Position numbers and translations under genes: made by a program
The notes under the pieces: model-generated
Seen by the model: only the letters and a program-made list of their open reading frames with translations
Told to the model about the DNA's origin: nothing
Database searches by the model: none
Assembly (NCBI GenBank): GCA_903813345.2
Contig: CAIIXF020000008.1
Span: forward strand, 31,830,867 to 31,894,866
Direction: 5' to 3'
DNA: 64,000 nt
Origin: Owenia fusiformis
Taxonomy: Eukaryota; Annelida; Polychaeta; Sabellida; Oweniidae
In this document: piece by piece, positions 1 through 12,800 of the stretch
Position numbering within the stretch: the stretch's first letter is position 1
Layout: each line of letters begins with the position of its first letter

Positions 1-170
1 ACAAAAGTTTCACTATTTCAAAAGATTAACATTTCAAAATTATGGGAGAATAAATGTTTAGAAATACATGTTTGTATTTATTTTTTTGTATTTCCCATAA
101 GTCTGCGATCGCCTCACTATATAAATTGAATTTGAACAATCGTTTAACATTGATACATATTTATTTGTAG
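1..170. other. AT-rich sequence, possible intron end
   Basis: No coding signal of its own. It ends in a T-rich stretch and AG at 169-170, which would serve as a splice acceptor for the open frame that follows. If so this is the 3' end of a plus-strand intron whose gene lies mostly before the window. Confidence 0.3.
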
Positions 171-375
171 GTATGTTGGTCCATGTTCCAACATCCGGGT
201 CTGGAAGCAACGTCACAACTACAATGCTGCCATCTACCACCACGGAAAACCCCTGGGAAGAAATCATAGACATTGTAGATTGTATATTCTTTGATAATTG
301 TGGAACAGGTCAAGGAAAAGATTTAGCAAAAACAATTGCACTCAGTCCAAAAGGTGTGCCAATGCTAGGCTAAAT
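171..375 (+). CDS. Possible 3'-terminal exon of an unrecognised gene
   Basis: After a pyrimidine-rich acceptor ending at 170, an open frame of about 67 residues runs to a TAA at 373-375. It opens with a Ser/Thr-rich, low-complexity stretch (SGSGSNVTTTML) and then an acidic, hydrophobic segment with two cysteines (DCIFFDNC) and a basic tail. The Thr-rich linker followed by a Cys pair would fit the end of a secreted or surface protein, but I recognise no family. No AATAAA is seen close downstream. It is on the strand opposite to the vWA array. It could also be a chance open frame; the composition is more protein-like than most AT-rich frames here. Confidence 0.3.
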
Positions 376-2433
376 GATGTAAAAGTACACGACTGCATAT
401 ATGGACATGAACAGCAAAGGCCTATATGAATCACACTCACAACATTAGAGAAATTTCGCAACTAACTTATAGCATGTTCATTATTCCCCGCCCGTATACC
501 GTATAATTCATGAAGTATTTGATTACGTCATCATTTATTGCGGAGCTCTATACGTCCATAAGTTTGACGTTCTTATATATCGCCCTCTATACTTAAGGAT
601 ATCATACATATGGACGTATAGAGCTGTGCAATAACCTCACAGTACTTGTACTAACTTCATGCATTCAATATAGTTCTATCACGACGCAATTACCAAAAGC
701 ATATCATTTTATACGTTAAACTCCCTAATATCGGGTTTCTTCCTTATCACATGCATTACATCATTTAGTAATTCAACTAATAAACTGCCAATGGACATTA
801 ATAGCTGATCCAATGCTTATAGTTAATATTAGAAACAATTACTATGGATTCCTCTTCTAGGGACCTTTATCTATTTGTTTTAGGGATTTGATAATATCTA
901 TGACGTTAATTAGTGGTTGCATTTGAAAATTATGTAGATTTCTTCTTCGAACAATTATTTCTAAAATTATTTGCTATATCATTGTTTAATTATCTATTTA
1001 AATTACAATTACCAGATGTGCTAAAACGTTCACTTCATTAAGATGATTTGATACGAATATAAAACATAACTCAACGATGATAATATCGGATTATTGCAGA
1101 GGCATTTAAAACTGTATTGAGTGTGAATAAATAATGATTAGAGCCGTTGTGAAAGAAATTATGGTCCCCTGGGGATTATGGTCCCCTTTCTTAAAGGCCC
1201 TTACTGGCCCTGATTGTGGGTACGATAATAAGGGAAAGAGTTGTATTTAGGTCACCATATAAATCAATGGAAAGTAGGACCATAATTTTACCCTTTTACA
1301 CCGGCGTTCTTGTATAGTTTTACCTGTTAGGTCGTGTCATTACAGAAATTGCAAAGCGAACAATTAGGATAATTATTCACTTTACAATTGTTGACGATAT
1401 GCTTCTCACATGAGAGCCGAGAACATGTAGTCAATTTCGATTCAAAAGGAGTGGTATCGATATGGAGAACTTTTTGAACACACGTTTCTCTTAAACCAGT
1501 CATACAAAAAATCTAAAAAACATCGTCAATTTAATGGTCATCTTTTGAATGGTAACAAAATAATTTGAAATATATAATATACTTTCATCTATATTGTTTT
1601 TAGAAAACACATCAAACACTTGTTTACAATTACCAGATGTGCTAAAACGATCACTTCATTAAGATGATTTGATATGAATATAAAACATAACTCAACGATG
1701 ATAATATCGGATTATTGCAGAGGTTTCCCCATTGGTTTACATGGTAATGACAATTTCTGAAAATTTGTCATCAATTTTCGACCTTTTGTAATTGAAAAAA
1801 GGAAAATTCAGAGGCATTGGGTATGAAGTCAAGTTACATTTCCACCTTTATCATAACCTTTAATATTTATCATCATCTTTATTATAAGTACATCATCGCT
1901 GGTTATGTAAATAAATACTGTATTCGAACGTAAAGAGGCGTTAACACGTAGTCCAATGAGGGAATTAGGGTTACCAAACTTATGGAGGGGAGTGTATATA
2001 TGATCAGAATTGGTCTCAATAAAGAATTCTCTACATACACCAAGGTCCAAGGAACATTGCATTCATACCAACGTCATAATACATTACAAATTGATAACCA
2101 ATACTTATAACATCAAAGATAGTGTTGCAGATACTTTCATCAAACAGGATAGGGCATTCAGTCTCAAATGATGTGGGACAGATAGAATCCAGTCGGGGAT
2201 TATTCCAGTTTATCATTAATTTAATGTACTTCTAGTCATTGCTGATGCATGATATCTTCAGATTGGCTCGCATACAATATGGTAGATTATGATTTGGATG
2301 GGGTTTACTTTCTCATGATTTATGTAATTGTATAGACTCTAAGTTTAGTTTGCCTGCAGGTATGAATATTACTATCATTATTGAATATCGATTTTAGATA
2401 AAAACAATGAAAGGTTTGCATAAAATTATTTCA
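376..2433. other. Intergenic, duplicated flank sequence, no gene seen
   Basis: No gene recognised. Three kinds of duplication are visible. About 445-600 resembles 41110-41280 (shared stretches around CTCTATACGTCCATAAGT). About 850-1105 resembles 19850-20090, downstream of gene B. A ~100-bp piece at 1004-1105 is repeated at 1625-1723 (shared GATGTGCTAAAACG). The last part, about 1825-2000, copies intron sequence of gene A (see separate entry). Confidence 0.6.
1825..2000. repeat. Copy of gene A intron sequence (relic of a duplication)
   Basis: This stretch matches about 12660-12800, the intron sequence lying just beyond the splice donor of gene A exon 3 (shared words GAAGTCAAGTT, CATTTCCACCTT, TTAACACGTAGTCCAATGAG, CCAAACTTATGGAG). 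In gene A the vWA1 exon begins right after the match; here the match stops and no exon follows. It is either a fragment of a lost fifth gene copy or an interspersed repeat that happens to abut the exon. Confidence 0.6.
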
Positions 2434-2726
2434 TTAACCTCTTGAATACCCAGAGTGACGGATATATCCGTCACAAATGAAATAAGACTGGTGCCCAGAG
2501 GGACGAGAAAATCCGTCACAAAATTTTTCACAGAAATTGCTCTCAATTTTCATCCAATTTACACAAAAATTGTTTTAAAACGTGTAAAAATGATCTCTGC
2601 CGTCCAATTTTACTAAGCTGAGCATCTAAATTTGTATAGGTGTGTAATAAAATGTCAAAAGGTGGCAAAAAATGAAAAATTCCCTGGTTTCATGCCAATT
2701 TTAGAGCCTGGGATTCAAGAGGTTAA
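2434..2726. mobile_element. piggyBac-type MITE (TTAA-flanked)
   Basis: The element starts TTAA-CCTCTTGAATACCCAG and ends CTGGGATTCAAGAGG-TTAA, so it has ~15-bp terminal inverted repeats flanked by TTAA, the target duplicated by piggyBac transposons. About 290 bp with no transposase; the open frame crossing its right end has no recognisable protein. Near the left end the pair GTGACGGATATATCCGTCAC forms a small palindrome. Confidence 0.75.
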
Positions 2727-2951
2727 ATTATTTATTAAAAATGTTTGGTCCTTGCTTGCTGATCTAATATTTTCCAACGTTGGTTCTGAAAATTGCTGGT
2801 CTGAATATAAGAGTCTCATATCTATTATTGCCATTGTTTGGAATGCAGAATCATTTAATTGGTGTTTCCATGCTGGATCTGTGCCTTCTAATAAAACATA
2901 TCAAGAGATTAAGTTCTAAATATTGATCATCATATAACAATATGATATAAT

Positions 2952-3636
2952 AATAGTACAATAACGTCATTTCTAAGGGCAATATAGTGAAATATTGGAC
3001 CGAGGGACGAAGGCGTTCATTTTACTATATCGACCTGAGAAATATGTGACGTCATAGTGTTGGTCAAGAATGCATTTCAGACCGGTCGAGAATGCATTTA
3101 ACGACCGGCAATTTTCCCCGGGAAATTAGATATCGTTCAGTGCGTAAGATTTTCTTTCTGTTTCAGTCCTGGTCGTTAACGGTGGTAATAATACTAATTA
3201 TAACATACCTATGATGATGGATAGTGCAAAGTGTACACAAGACAGCGGGCCAATATAAGTTTCGAAAAGCCCGCGCCCGCTAACTTTCTGATTGGTCAAG
3301 GCGCTGACGTCATAACCAATCAATCGAAGATAAAACTGCGCGAGCAATTTTTCTAAACTCATTTCAATCATTTTCAAACCATTTATTTGTCAATTCTTTA
3401 AGAAAATGGTACTCTCTGACCAGTCTACATCATCATAGGCATGTTATAAATCGTTTATGTCACTATCGTGGCACATGTGCCCTCGGTTCTCAGAGATCAA
3501 TGTCCCTCCCAAGGTCGGGCCATATATCACTGAGACCTCGGGCATATATGCCACGATAGTGACATAACCTCTAATAACGTCATTTCTGCGGGCAATATAG
3601 TGAATATGCCCTTAGAAATGACGTTATTGTACTATT
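2952..3636. mobile_element. Composite foldback element, ACGTCATTTC family
   Basis: A 29-bp terminal inverted repeat is perfect: it begins AATAGTACAATAACGTCATT on the left and is matched by AATGACGTTATTGTACTATT on the right. Inside are further foldback pieces, including an arm pair at 3459-3567 (GTCACTATCGTGGCA and its complement) and a part ending in CGGTGGTAATAA that recurs at 25540-25772. About 685 bp, no coding capacity. Other members: 8348-8475 (part) and 25775-25888. Confidence 0.75.
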
Positions 3637-3729
3637 GTTATATAAATATAGTTACATATATATTGTAGAATATCAAATCAGAACTAAAACTGGCCCAATG
3701 ACATAAATTGAATGACAAGGAAAATCAAA

Positions 3730-3735
3730 TTTATT
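3730..3735 (-). terminator. Poly(A) signal of gene A
   Basis: AATAAA on the minus strand, 70 bases past the gene A stop codon. The same AAATAAATTTG context lies at the same distance past the stop of gene B. Confidence 0.7.
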
Positions 3736-3804
3736 TGAATACTTATTTGCTCATTTATAACATAGGCCTAATCAAATTGGGTTGCATCTTAAGATATGCA
3801 TCGC

Positions 3805-6800
3805 CTACACTTCGTTCGTCTGTTCCTCTGTATATTGTTCACATATTTTTCTTGCAACAGTCCCCGTGATGGACTTAAGGTCTTCAAATTTAACGCTCCA
3901 ACCAGGCCCCGTGCCGTTACGCATATCAAACACGAAATGACTCGCCGTTTTATTCCACTCATCAATTCCTACAACATCTCGATAATTTGGAAGTCCTATA
4001 ACTACGATATCAATACCTTTGCTTCGGAGTCGCTTAGCCATCTGAATAGTCGGGCGAGAGTTGATATTCTGAGCCATAAATTTATACGTGTTTCCATCAG
4101 TGGCTAAAATAGCAACCCTGGATATTTCATCCCCCCTAGTGACATATGTAGGTAAACATTCTGATGCAACATTCGCGAGTGCAACATCAGTCTCTGTATA
4201 TGTATTGTGCTCATCTGGAATTGTGTCAATAGCAGCACGAACGCATGCATTGTCCTTGCATTTAGTGCCAAGGGAATGTTGATAGACGTCTTGGTTGTAG
4301 CTACTCACGCCAATCATAGCACTGGTGAACCTTTTGTTTGATTTATCATATACAATACGGAAAGAATCAGCCAGGTCTTTCAAGAACTCTTTTGTTAACT
4401 CAATGTCCTCAATTTCAATACTATCACTGCGGTCCATCACGATGCAAAGGTCAATTTTCCCCATACATCTATCTGTTTAATACAATATAAACGTTTTAGA
4501 GGTCTCTTTTTGATTTTACAAGAACTTAACGGACCGAAAAAGCATATATCAGTCAGGAGGTCATTAACAGAAACTTCATAAAGTTACGAATTCATATATA
4601 AATCAACTGTTGTTACCATGGATATAATGACGCCACAGATAGAGAACAATGGACTTTACGAATTATTAACCTTATGAAGTTTCTGTTAATGGCCCCCAGC
4701 TTCATAAATATACTCACAATCGCAGGCGCCAATCTTGACCAACTCATAAAAGAAGAAATCTCCAACGTCTTCCAAATTTGTACTGTTGTGTACCTCATAT
4801 ATCCATCTCTGACTGGAAACAAGGTCTTCCAATAGAGGAATAGGCTCAAGACGACCATCTTTGGGCACATGTACAACAAATGTTGTTATGTTCGCTGATT
4901 TATTTAGTGTACCCATTTCTCTGGTTTTATTCTCCATTTCCTCTACGTTCTGGAAAATATTGACAATTTGTTAGTTAAGTGGTCCTTAGGGCTAATAGCC
5001 AATCCACCAATCGTACAGTTCATTATGATAATCAAACTTGTAGATTACCATCTTTTTGAAATTGCCAAATGTCTCTCCAAATTGCAGCTGTACTCAATAT
5101 GCTTCACTGAATCGTTATAAAGGAGCAGGGAAGATATCGTAACATATTTCAGACAGCCATATATGTTGGATATATATTTGCTTTTTTCTGAGAGTTTTAA
5201 CAGGCGCATAATGTTAATACAATGCATTAACTCCAGGACAATCACTGACAGAGATGATAAAATAGTTTGGACTTTGAGACATGGAATGTGCAAACACTCC
5301 ACCAACTTATTTCCTTGAAATGTTGCTTTGCTTTTTAGCCCTTTCCACAGGTGTTTTGCAATGTTTGAGGCATCAGTATGCTGCGTTTATGCCTTGGTCA
5401 AATTTTCTTCGATTTTCACTACGGCGCCCGGCCGATTGAGTATTTTGTTCAAAATTGAATACAATATTGAACGAATCACTCAATCGATGGACCGGAGCAT
5501 ATGTGACCAAGGCATTAGAGACACGGTTAACCTTTTTAAAGGAAATAGGATTGACGCAGGGGTTTTAAAGATATCAATTATGGGAAACCAAAATTAAGCT
5601 TAAAACAATGGATAACATGAGTCTTTCCTATGGCATAACAACATGGGAAATATTGTTTTCCACTTCATCTCAAATGAATCCATTTTTCCTTTTAAGAGGT
5701 TAACTGTGTCTCAAAACACAACATCTAGATGCACCGCAAATCAGGACAACTTTTCAGAAAAACGTGTACTGTTGGTGGGGTGTTTGGACCTTTCCTGTCT
5801 CAAAGTCCAAATTATTTTATAACCTCTATGAGTGCATTTGCCTAACATATACATCTGTTCAAATCCTCAGAAAATAGCCAAAATCCATCATATGACTGTC
5901 TGAAATCTTGCAATACCTTCCGTGCTCCTTTATGTTATGGATAAAGCACGAGTATTATGGGCGTCGTCGCTTTCCATTAGGTCTTGAGGTAGGAACAATC
6001 GAAGCCTTGTGAATCAAGATGTATTATGAGTGAATTTTTGTCACCCTATAGATCTGATTCTGCCTTTAATTTTCCTACGTTTTAAAATCCGCAATGAATA
6101 ATATTTTGGTCGCTCATGGCAGCCCCGGTGTCAGTTTTAGCCTCTTACTCCTCAGGAAAACATTTTTCAATCGAATGGTGTCAAATTGTTAGGAATTGTT
6201 GTTCTCTAACAATATTCTAAGAAAAGTTTTTTTCTATTATTTGTGAAAAATTGATACAAACAAATTGGGCAACCCACTACAGTGTTATATTATCCTGTTA
6301 TGTCATGATACAAAATAAAAAAAATGTGTATAATAAATATATTATGAAGTAATTACTAATGCAGACAAATTTGTAAATGACTCGATTCGTAACGATAAGT
6401 TTCACTCACATCCTTTGTATCTCTTGGCTTTCCGTCTGTCATGAGAATCAGCACCCGCTTTCGTTCTTTCCCAGTTTTATTGTCATATCTCGATACGCTA
6501 CCAAGTAAGTCCTCGTCAGTTCGTACTTGTTCCAAGGCTTTCCATGTGTGCGTCTTACATCCTTCTTTTTGGTCTTTAATATTGATTTTAAGGTTTTTCA
6601 ACAATTCCATTACTTTAGCATTGTTTATATTTTGGGATAGGCCAATTATTTTTCTTGCCCCCTCGTCAAATAATACAAGACCAAACTGTAGAAAAGAAAG
6701 AATAAAATGGTTTCCTTTTATGTTTGCATGAGTAGTACACATCCGTGTGTTAAATTACAGAACCCGGTGTAGTGATAAAGGAATTGACAAATATTTGGAA

Positions 6801-9800
6801 ATTACCTCCTGTTCAAGTTCCAATCATTTTTATAGATTATATTGATAGATAAAATATCACTGAATATGGTATTGCTTGTTGAGGATCACACAACATTACC
6901 GTTTATCATTTATTTGAGATTTAAGCAGGGGTCCATTTTTTTAAGAAATAATCGTTTTAAAAGATTTCTTGTGAATAGATAATAAATAAGTACAAAAAGC
7001 ATGAATTATTATATGTCAAGAGCATAATGTAAAATTTCAACTGAAAAATTAGATCAAAATGGAATCCAAGTTCACAGTGGGGGGTATAACTCATCAAACA
7101 CAAGATAATTTTTTTAAAGCTTATTGTTACAGCCTAATGTTTTTAATTTGCTTTTTTAGTTAAGATTATAACATTGACCATTTATGAATTTTTGAGCACC
7201 ATACAAAGTTACAGAACTTCATTTATGAACGATTTCAGCAGGGGTCTATTTTACAAATATTAAGTATTTTTCCGGATAGTTCTTAGATGAAAAGCTAGTA
7301 CAGTTTTACGATTAAATTACATCATTGAGGTGTATTAATCATGAAAACAGGTTTCATCCTGATGTCTTCAACCTAATTCGTATGACGCCATGTCACAAAT
7401 GGGGGGAGGGGACATTGACCTCCACTTTGGGATCTTAATTACTTATATGATTTCAATATTACAGTAATGTTCGGTATCATTATAAACAGGCATTAAATAA
7501 GTGTAGACTATTATAAATACGTTAATATTAAGAAGATTTATACAATTTAAACTGTAGAATGAAATAACAATGGGCTCTAAAATCACAATGATTGGTGTAA
7601 CTAATCAAATTTTTACTTTATAAGCTTAGTATCATGTCCTAACAATTTGAATTAATTTTAAATAGTTATCTAATTGAACAAAGTTCGGAGGGATATACGT
7701 CCGTCTGTCCGTCCGTACGTACGTACGTCCGTTCGGGCAATAACTCAAATACTGTTGGCCCAATTTTGTTCATATTTTGTACACATATACCCTGTGGGGT
7801 AGAAGTTCTGCTCGAAAGCCGATTTTCAAAATGGCCACTCATTTAAAAATATCGGCCATTTTGGTGCCGATTTTACAGTTATTTAGGTGCAATATGTAAA
7901 ACTGTAATAGCAATATCTTTTAAATGAAAAAAATGATATAGGACATTGATAAAGCTAGAAATGCAGATATTAAAGAAGCACATGGCAGCCATCTTGAAAA
8001 ATGGTGGCCTTTACTTGTTATTTTACGATTTTTTCTGTAACTCGAAAAGTAGTGGAGTGATTTCGTTCATATTTGGTATGTGAATACTATAAGCATGGCA
8101 CACTGTCTAATGACACTTTTGGGAGAAGGAGGCTATTTTAAAAATAGCCGCCATTTTAACATATTTTACTATAACTCGAAAAGTTGTGGAGCGATTTTGA
8201 TCATCTCTGATATGTGAATACTATAAACATGGCACACTGAATTTTTTGAATATCTTAAAGTGGTTCAGATTTTCATTTATCGAAAATTTAATTAGAGATT
8301 AATTCAAAAATATATAAAAAAGAATATTTTGTGGATAGTTGTCGGATCAGTTACTATTATTACCACCTTGCGGGGCATGTTTTAGTGGTATAAGTGCTAG
8401 TTTAGGTGGCATTTGTTACTATATCGACCTGAGCAATAATTCTAATAACGTCATTTCTGCGGGCAATATTAAGCCAAAATATTGATGATCAGCAGCTGAT
8501 AATGGCAGAATACCTATTCCAGAAAAAAATATTGGGCGAGACGGTATTTATTAATTTCAAGAGAAAGTTTGGGTTCTAGCATTGCCTCATAGGACAGTCT
8601 ATTTTCTACTAAATAAAATAATCAGGGTAAAGGCTTTTCTATTACTAAAGTTATTTGCTTGTCGAGATGCTTGTAGAGCCCGTATCGCAAAAATCATATA
8701 TCCTTTCACCCAACATCATATCATATGCTTCATTGATGTTAAAATCCATTTTTATAAATAGTGGGAATAAATTCCTAACTCAACTTAGATTATGATTTAA
8801 ATGCAATATTATATGTGATCAAATGCTTTTTTCCAAGGTTTTAATTAAATGTAAACAGTGCTTAGTTTCAGTGCTCAACAGGTGAAAACGTATGTAGGAA
8901 TATAGGCAGAAACAATCTGCAGATCAACGAAAACAAGATTGTGTTCAAAGAAAGTGAACTAAATGAAACCATTATTTTTAATCATGTTGAATGCAAAATA
9001 TAGTCAGACAGAAGATATTATTTTCAATTAAAAAGATAAAATCAATATGTCATGCTAATGACCTTTCCAAAAGCCGATTCATAAGTGGAGAATTCGTTGT
9101 TAACTTCGAAAGTGTCAATATCTAATATTTTTCATTATTATGGACCTCTGTTAAATCCCTCAATGATAAGTAAACGGTAATGTTGACAGGTTCTCAACGG
9201 GTGAAAACGTATGTAGGAATATATGTTTTATCATTTAAACATATCATTAACAACGCAGATCAACGAAAAACAAGATGATGTTAAAAGAAAGTGAACTAAA
9301 TGGAACCATTATTTTTTATCATTTTGAATGCAAAATATAGTCAAACAGACGATCTTAGTTTCAATTAAACAGATAAAATCAATATGGCATACTAATATTA
9401 ATAACCTTTCCAAAAAAACTTCAAAAATATCAAAATCTTATATTTTTTATATTTTTGTGAACCCCTGTTAAACCCCTCAATATTAATAAATAAGTTTATT
9501 GGTCTCTTGAACATCTAATGTACATCGAGATAAAATCAATTTGTTATACTAGTAAACTTTCCAAAAGCCGATTAGTGACTAGATAATCTGTTGTAAACTT
9601 CAAAACTATCAAAATCTAATATTTTTGTTGACCCCTCCCTGTTAAACCCCTCAATAATAAGTAAACAGTAAAGTCCTCAACAGGTGAAAATGTATGTGAT
9701 AATACATGTTTTATCATTTACACATATCATTTAACAATTGGTGGATCAACAAAAACAAGATGATGTTAAAAGAAAGTGAACAAAATGGAACAATATAATC

Positions 9801-12800
9801 AGACACACGATCTTATTTTCAATTAAACAGATAAAATCAATAGGTCATGCTAATAACCTTCTCAAAAACCGATTCATGAGTAGATAATCCTGTGTAAACT
9901 TCAAAAATACCAAAATCTAATATTTGTATTTTTGTGGACCCCTGTCAAACCCCTCAATAATAGGTAAATGGTAATGTTGACAAGTGCTCAACATGTGAAA
10001 ACGTATGTAGGAATATATGTTTTATCATTTAAACATATCAAAACAATTGGCGGATCAACAAAAACAAGATGACGTTAAAAGAAAGTGAACTAAACGGAAC
10101 AATTAATTTTAATCATTTTAAATGCAAAATGTAGTCAGACAGGTGATTTTATTTTCAATTAAACAGATAAAATCAATATGTCATCCCAAAAAACCGATTC
10201 ATAAGTAGATAATCTGTTGTAAACTTCAAAAATATCAAAATCTAATATTTTTCATTTTTTGTGGACCCCTGTTAAATCCCTCAATAATAGGTAAATGGTA
10301 ATGTTGACAAGTGCTCAACAAGTGAAAACGTATGCAGGAATATGTATTTTATCATTTAAACTCATCAAAACAATTGGAGGATGAACAGGAGGAAACAGCT
10401 TAATTAAGGCTTATCTGAGAGATTCCATTATCACTAGTGTGGCAAATGAAGGCTATCATAAGGGTGACCTAAAAATAACTTTCTAAAAGCGTACTAATTC
10501 CTTTCCTATGGAATGATAATACGATATCAGGGACTGTTAAAAACCTGAATGAATCAGGTTACCTATCTAAGGAGGTTTTTTAGAATGGGGGTATCAGAAC
10601 ACCCGAAAGTACTATGTGCGATTGCATTTGACGTACTTTCAAAATAATAACGAGAAGGTTCCATACCAAAAGATGGCTTAAAGGTTGCTTGGGCACTTTT
10701 CAATTTATAATCACAAAACACAGCTTATCAAGAAGAGAAACAAATGCCATGGGCTGAACCCTAATGGGGATAGGGGGATGACGCCACTCTCTCCGGATTT
10801 TCCCCCGGTACTTTTCTATCATGAAAAATAATCTTAGTAGCTATAGCTACAGATTAAAAACCACGTTTGGTGCAATTATCGAGGTGATCGCTGTACTGGT
10901 ACATGTAGTACCTAATGCCTGGGTCACATTTTCTCCGATTCATCGCCCGGCGCCCGAGCGATTGAGTATTCTGATCAAAACTGTATACAATTTTGAACAA
11001 AATACTCAATCGGCCGGGCGCCGGGCGATGAATCGGAGAAAATGTGACCAAGCCATTAGTTAGGACGGCGGGAACTGTTTTTTATTTCAGAAATCTAATT
11101 TTCTTAGAATAAAAAATAATCAAGTTTTATTTACTTTCTTTTGAATATAGATCATTTAGCCCTTAGTATAGTAAATACACTTTCAAACAAGCCGTATTAC
11201 AATGTAATCGGAAAATTGTTGACTTAGATAACATGTTTCCAATATCATATTGAGACATACAACTGTCCACGACTCGCGTTTTGATCCACATGATTTGAAT
11301 ATTTTTTTCTCAAAAACTGGTGGCCATAATCCATACATTTTTTGAGAGATACTGAACATGTCTGTCAGATGTCTGCAAAACAATTTAACTATATCTTCAT
11401 TAGTTTTGTAGAAATAATTTTGTTTCCCCTGCCCCGAGATGTTTCCATTCCGCAGCTATTTTTAGCCATTTTTCCATCCAAATATGCGTGTAATTTACAA
11501 AATAGTGAATATAATGCATCAAAATATTACAGAAGGATTAACAAAGAAGTTGCTAAGAGTAAATTGCTCGTTTTTTAGAGAAAAAATGTTCTCAAATCTT
11601 GAATGACTTTATGAAATAGTTTTCATAAATCAGCAAATATAGAATAAAATTGCAATTTTTGTAATATCTTGATTCTGTACCTATTTAAACATCTATATTT
11701 ATAAGCGAAAGAAATAATGACAATTGGTCAATACTACAACTTCTGGCTATTTTCGACATTTGGCCAGTCGGAAGTTATCTGATCGAGATGCAGTAAAACG
11801 TTTTTTCAGCGAATACTCAACCATAACTTAGCTCATAAATTCTTAAATTGTGTAATAGTCAGGGGCACTTTCTGGGCTGTGTATTTTGCAAATTTTTTTT
11901 TTCAGTTATAAGGCCCTACACAGTGTTTTTATATTTTTGATAATTCATTTCTTTTCGACCAAATAACCGCTAGTACCTATCTGCAGATCTAGGAAATGAA
12001 TTTATCCAAAGTGAAGGTTCTTTTGCCGTAAAGAGGTAGAGCCTATATACATCTTTCACATAACCCCCTTCTGGCTAACACAGAATATTGAATGTAACGT
12101 GGTGACATTTATTTTGTGTATGTATAATTCTTAGATCAACGTTCTCTGAAAAATGAACCAGATTTATTAACATTTATTAATAGTGAGAGCACTTTTGATC
12201 TTACATCATGATCACCCTGCATGTTATTTTTATTGAAGAAAATACATAAAAAACTTTTATTACTTTGACCTACTTCTGACCTAATTTGATCTACTATTTG
12301 GTCTGGGCGCGGGTGAGTGTCGCATAGTTGAGAGATGGCATGTGGAAGAAAAGTTGTCTGGGAGCAAACGATTGGTGCAAAAGTGAGTCGGGTTAAATGA
12401 AAGAGGGCAAAGTGAAAATGTGGCGGGTTTGGATTTTAGACCTAAAATTTATTATCATCATTGGTAAACATGGGAAATACAATTTTCAAAAATTCTTCAA
12501 ATGAACACGTAGGTTATCGCAAACAATTTCAGAAGGCTTTATCTCGGATTATGACTATTTTCTGACAATGGAGACAGTTTTATCTTTTAGATCAATTCAT
12601 TATCTCAAAGAAAATTATATACAGTAATAATAATGCAAATTGGGAAAATTTGGAAGCATCAGAAATGAAGTCAAGTTCCATTTCCACCTTATCGTAAATA
12701 CCGTCATTGCTGGTTATGTAATAATAAAATTCCAACATAAAGAGGTTTTAACACGTAGTCCAATGAGGGAGCTGGGGTTGCCAAACTTATGGAGCGGAGG

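Noticed and set aside
2632-2919. 95-residue plus-strand open frame
   Set aside because: It starts inside and runs out of the TTAA-flanked MITE, and I recognise no family.
10821-11063. Paired open frames on both strands
   Set aside because: Both come from the near-perfect palindrome of the foldback MITE.
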